64,000 bases of DNA, from NCBI RefSeq assembly GCF_001522545.3, contig NC_031774.1:21499025-21563024 (forward strand), given 5' to 3'. Positions 60,101 to 64,000 of the stretch are shown in pieces. Within the stretch, counting starts at the first letter, position 1. Each line of letters starts with the position of its first letter. The DNA comes from Parus major. Lineage: Eukaryota > Chordata > Aves > Passeriformes > Paridae. Below the pieces are notes generated by a model. That model was given only the letters and a program-made list of their open reading frames with translations. It was not told the origin of the DNA and made no database searches. A program made the translations under genes and the position numbers.

Positions 60101-63100
60101 CTCACAGATACCAAAGAAACATGAATCCGGTGTACTTCCATGGCTGAGGATGAAATGGAGCTCTATCCATTGCCCTGTGTCCAGTTCCTCCTCTCTCCAG
60201 AGGCATAATTTCTGTGTTACCCTGGGTGCAAGCTGGGCAGGTGCAATCAGTGCCCTGGGTTTGGCAGCTACGCAGGAAACCTGGTGCAAGAGGCAGTGGA
60301 GATGATTTGGTGGTGTCTTCTTGGACACTTGTCCCTGACCTCCGTTTCAAACCTACATGTGACAAGTGCCAAGCACTGGTTTGCTGCCAGAAGCGAGATG
60401 GGCTTTGCCAAGCTGATCCTTCTGGACTGCCCTCTGAAATCCCTAAGTAACTATGGCAGGAAAAGAAAAATGGCGTGGTTATGACTGGGTCTGCAAGGTT
60501 ATGTCCTGCTTTGAATGGCAAGTGTGGTCGTGGGGAACTGAATTTACCTGGAGATTAAATTAATCCCCTGGAGGAAAAGCCCTCCAGTAAAGTTTGCTGC
60601 AGTGCAGTGCTGTTAGGTCTGCTGAGGATACACCTTTTGCATAGTCTCCTTACAGAAGCAGAGACCAGATCAAGGCTGTTGTACTGACATTTACATCTCC
60701 TGAGAGATTCCTCTGGTAAGAATATGAAGGACCACATACATACAGCATTGTGGACACCCTGCAGCTGTGGCTGCTCACGGTGTTAAACCTGTAAAGAGAT
60801 GTCTGAGCTCGAAAGAGTACAAGAACATGCAACAGTCTGGAGAAGAGTTAAAAATATCCATTTCTTCAACCCAGCTTTACCCAAAAAGTACATCCACACG
60901 CATGTTCTACTAGTACAGGTATGCAGAATATAAAGTTTGCTTTCCTATCTGCTAAAAAGAGAAATATATAGTTTTTGGAGCTGTCCAAGAAGAATACATC
61001 CAGGTCTGTGAGGGAAGCTGAGTTTTGGGAACTATCTCCTTCTCTTAGTCACATGAAGCTCCAGCATTTCAAGCGTTTGGGTGGACGTGTTTCCAAAGGG
61101 AAATCTCCCTAACCTCTTGAGACTGCATTATGTTGGCTCATACAATCCAGATAGCAACTTTTCCTGCTTTCTCTGTGCCTGGGCCCAATCTGGCCTGTGC
61201 TAACGTCAATAAAATTTTTGCTGTTCAACTTTTTGGCAGCAGGATTAGGCTTTCTGTTTGTATTACTTCTTTATCTGTGATTTCGATTTTCTGCCAAGGC
61301 CTTTAACCATTGATGTCAATTGATGATAGGGAAAGTGCGAGGAGAGGGTGAGACGATTTATTTTTTACTTGAAATACTATACACTGAGAGTTCAAGCATC
61401 TTACTAGTTGTTTACAAAACTTACAGTTCTTTATGCAAATGCCCACTTTCCCAGATTATAATAACTTGGCAAAGTTACTCTGTACTTCACCTTTGCATAA
61501 TGGCTCTTAAAGACATTTGTACATCTTATGCACTTAGAGTATTTTCCAAATAATTTAAGAGCCAAGAGCAGGAATATGCCCATGAGGAGTTGTTCTTCAA
61601 AAATTGGGTAAAGAAAAATCTAAAGTTAAAGTTAACTTCTTTCCTCTCTGTTTCTCGCTGTCTCTGTCTCCCTCTGCCTCATATGGGCCATAAACCAATA
61701 TCCTCTATTCTCCAGAAGCAGCAGGAACAGTGGCTAGTAGCACAAACATGCAGATATTAAAATTTGAGCTTATTCAACCGTAATTGACCAAAAACAAAAT
61801 GAAGTGAAAACAAAAAGCTTAGTTACACAGCTAAGAAAAAAAGAACGTGTTTTCTGAACATATAAGGGTATATTTCTGTCTCTCTGATTAGAAATCCTCA
61901 GGAGATGCAGGTTTCAAGTGGGGTTAAAAGCTTTATGATTTGTAAACATGTAAACCTAAAGGGTATTTTTGGCCAGGAGCGTGTCCTTGGTGCAGGGAGC
62001 ATTTGCAGAGAGGCAGGGACACTGTCCCCTCTGTGCTGCTGCCCAGCTGGTACGTGAGCATCCTTTGTGTGTCATGCTGGGAGGCAGCTGCTGGAAAGGC
62101 AGCTTGGGAAGGGCAGTTGTGGGAGTGGGATTTTTGCACCTCTTGCTCAAAGACCAGGATGGCTGAGGGCTCTGGCAGGGATGGACACTGTGTCCTGGTG
62201 GGGGCAGCTGAGTTACACCCTGCTCTGTAAGCAGAGAAAGGAAGATTGAATGCCTGAGGGTTGCTTCTGTCCTTCCTCCCTCCTGAGCAGGAGAATTTCA
62301 TGTCCAGTTCCAGGCTGGAGCCTTAACACAGCCCAGCTCCCCAAAGTTTTGACAGACAGATGCTCTTACATAAAAAAATCAAAAGACAAAAGCAGTTTTT
62401 CTCTAACATAGTAATAGACCTACAGGGACAGAAATATTGTGGGTTTGGATCATTGCTGCAAAATGTTACTGTGAAAGTGTCCTGGCTATGTCCCTTCTCC
62501 AGCATGGATGGTTAGACAGAACTGCTCCCGAGTGCCCAGACTGGGCTCTCAATCACACAGAGGTAAACCTAGGGCCAGTCCACAAGACTTGTGAATAAAC
62601 AGTGCTAAGTCTGGGACTGAAAGATCATTCAGGGATCTATAGACAGAGCAGTCTGATACTGGACATGGATAAAAAGTGCAATAGTTTTGGTAAAAATCAA
62701 GGACAAAAGTCTTTTCCCAATACACTGTTTCACAGGAATGGGTCTTGTGAGAGGAGCTGCTTGTCCTTTTGAAAAAAGAATACAACTTGCTTGGTAAAGT
62801 AAACTTACATTAAATCCATCTGCTCGTATTTCTTGACTATGCTTGTCTTAATACTGCCAGATTAAAAACTTCTGGTATGAGGAATTAAGATGGAACTTTA
62901 TAAACTGAAAGAAAATTTGTTCATGTATTTTAGTGAAAATACTGCCAGTGTTACACCAGTAGAAGTGTATATTTCTGGGAGCAGAATGACATTTGGTAAG
63001 GTTGCTACTCAAATGCTGCACCCAGTTCTGCTCTTCTCTGACTGGACAAGTGCTGGAGGAAGTTACAAAGATTTTTAGCAAGGCAATCTAAAAAAAAAAC

Positions 63101-64000
63101 ACAGAAGGAGGCTGTGTTGAACATAATCCAGTAATTTTATTGGCGACAAAATGTTGGGAGATCACTGACTCTGTGCACTTGCAAACAGAAATATCCACCT
63201 ATATGGATCTTTTCCATCCTGCAAGCAAAAATGCTTTTTATGATGCAGTGTCTGGATTCTGGAGTCAAGCAAGTTCATCCTTGGAGCAAGGTATTGTTTT
63301 ATTGTCACAAAGTTACCCCTGCCTATCCCGGACTCTGCCCTGTAGCGTACTGGCACTTGGGAAGTTTAAGCTTGGGCAGCTTTCAGAAAGACTTGCTTTA
63401 ACCCAGCTTGTGGGAAAAACCTATTGCCTGTGTAATACAGGAAGCAAACAAGAAGATCACAGCAATCCCCTCTGCTCTGGGAGCCTGGGAATAGAAGAGT
63501 GGAGGTGCTTTCTTTTGCAGTGGCATGTGGTGATACGAAAGCTTCTTGGTCATTTAAGAATTTTGGGGTCTTTATTTTATGGGCAGGGATAATGTCTAAA
63601 TACACATTATTTTTTTAACACCACCACCCCCTCTTGTGCTTTGTAGAGTCCCAAGCTACAGTTGCAGAGCTGTGGTCAGGATAAAAGCCGACAGTCCAGC
63701 CATAAATCAGCCAGAACCAAGTTCCTTAACCTTTCATATTAACCTCTTGCATTGACTTGAGTTAGGTGCTACGCTCTGCTGCTATAAATTGTCCTGCAGT
63801 GAATTTATGAGCCTCAGCACAATAAAGGAGTTTTTCTTTGCCCCCCCTGCCCCCCCCTTTTCTCTTAGTGCATTTTAGAAATTATGCAGGAAAAGCCTAA
63901 TGACTGGGATCTGTGGATATTGCTGACTCTCTTTCCCCACCAAAGGGATCTGACAGGAAGATGTGGGGGTTGGGAGTGGGCTTAGAGAAATTCTTAATTC
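57106..64000. other. Gene-free flank upstream of ALX4
   Basis: No recognised coding exon, RNA gene or well-defined repeat. In mammals the next gene on this side is CD82, at a considerable distance; no tetraspanin-like sequence is visible. Two short matching motifs (ACGTCAATAAA(G/A)TTTTTG at 58,700-58,717 and 61,203-61,220) are noted among the findings. AT-rich stretches occur at 59,455-59,490 and 61,740-61,860. Confidence 0.55.

Overview
The window is vertebrate nuclear DNA, almost certainly from a bird and probably a songbird. The only protein-coding gene I can support is ALX4, an aristaless-like paired-class homeobox gene on the minus strand, with four coding exons spread over 38.7 kb (47,373 down to 8,709). 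The bird assignment rests on CR1 retrotransposon tails (43,553-43,610 and 56,208-56,556). A SINE fragment at 29,861-29,962 combines a tRNA-Ile-like T-arm with a CR1-like tail; it resembles TguSINE1 of zebra finch, which points towards passerines.

Layout, left to right. Positions 1 to about 3.9 kb are flank downstream of ALX4. In other vertebrates EXT2 lies here tail-to-tail with ALX4, but no EXT2 coding sequence is visible. From about 3.93 to 8.71 kb is a probable long ALX4 3' UTR, ending at an AU-rich block with AATAAA on the minus strand. ALX4 exon 4 (8,709-9,032), exon 3 (11,107-11,235) and exon 2 (18,683-18,993) follow, then a 28 kb first intron and exon 1 (46,974-47,373). The joined reading frame is 387 codons with correct phases and GT-AG splice sites at all three introns. 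The homeodomain (residues 192-251) is split between exons 2 and 3 at the usual position 46/47, and the protein ends with an OAR motif.

Intron 1 contains the most unusual material: decayed pieces of a Ty3/gypsy-type LTR retrotransposon, all on the minus strand. There is a Gag capsid-like fragment (37,837-38,150), an integrase zinc-finger-plus-core fragment (34,903-35,545), and a second copy of the zinc-finger part (36,918-37,197) about 90% identical to the first. Reverse transcriptase and RNase H were not recognised. An ancient MIR-like fragment lies at 40,932-41,015.

From about 42.0 to 55.0 kb the composition changes sharply. Many CpG-rich blocks surround exon 1 and reach 7.6 kb upstream of the start codon, as is typical of a Polycomb-regulated developmental gene. 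Beyond a 190-base assembly gap (55,125-55,314) the sequence returns to ordinary gene-free DNA with a CR1 copy and a MIR-like head. No RNA genes, CRISPR arrays or bacterial features are present. Almost all other open frames are chance frames in introns, GC-rich DNA or repeats.
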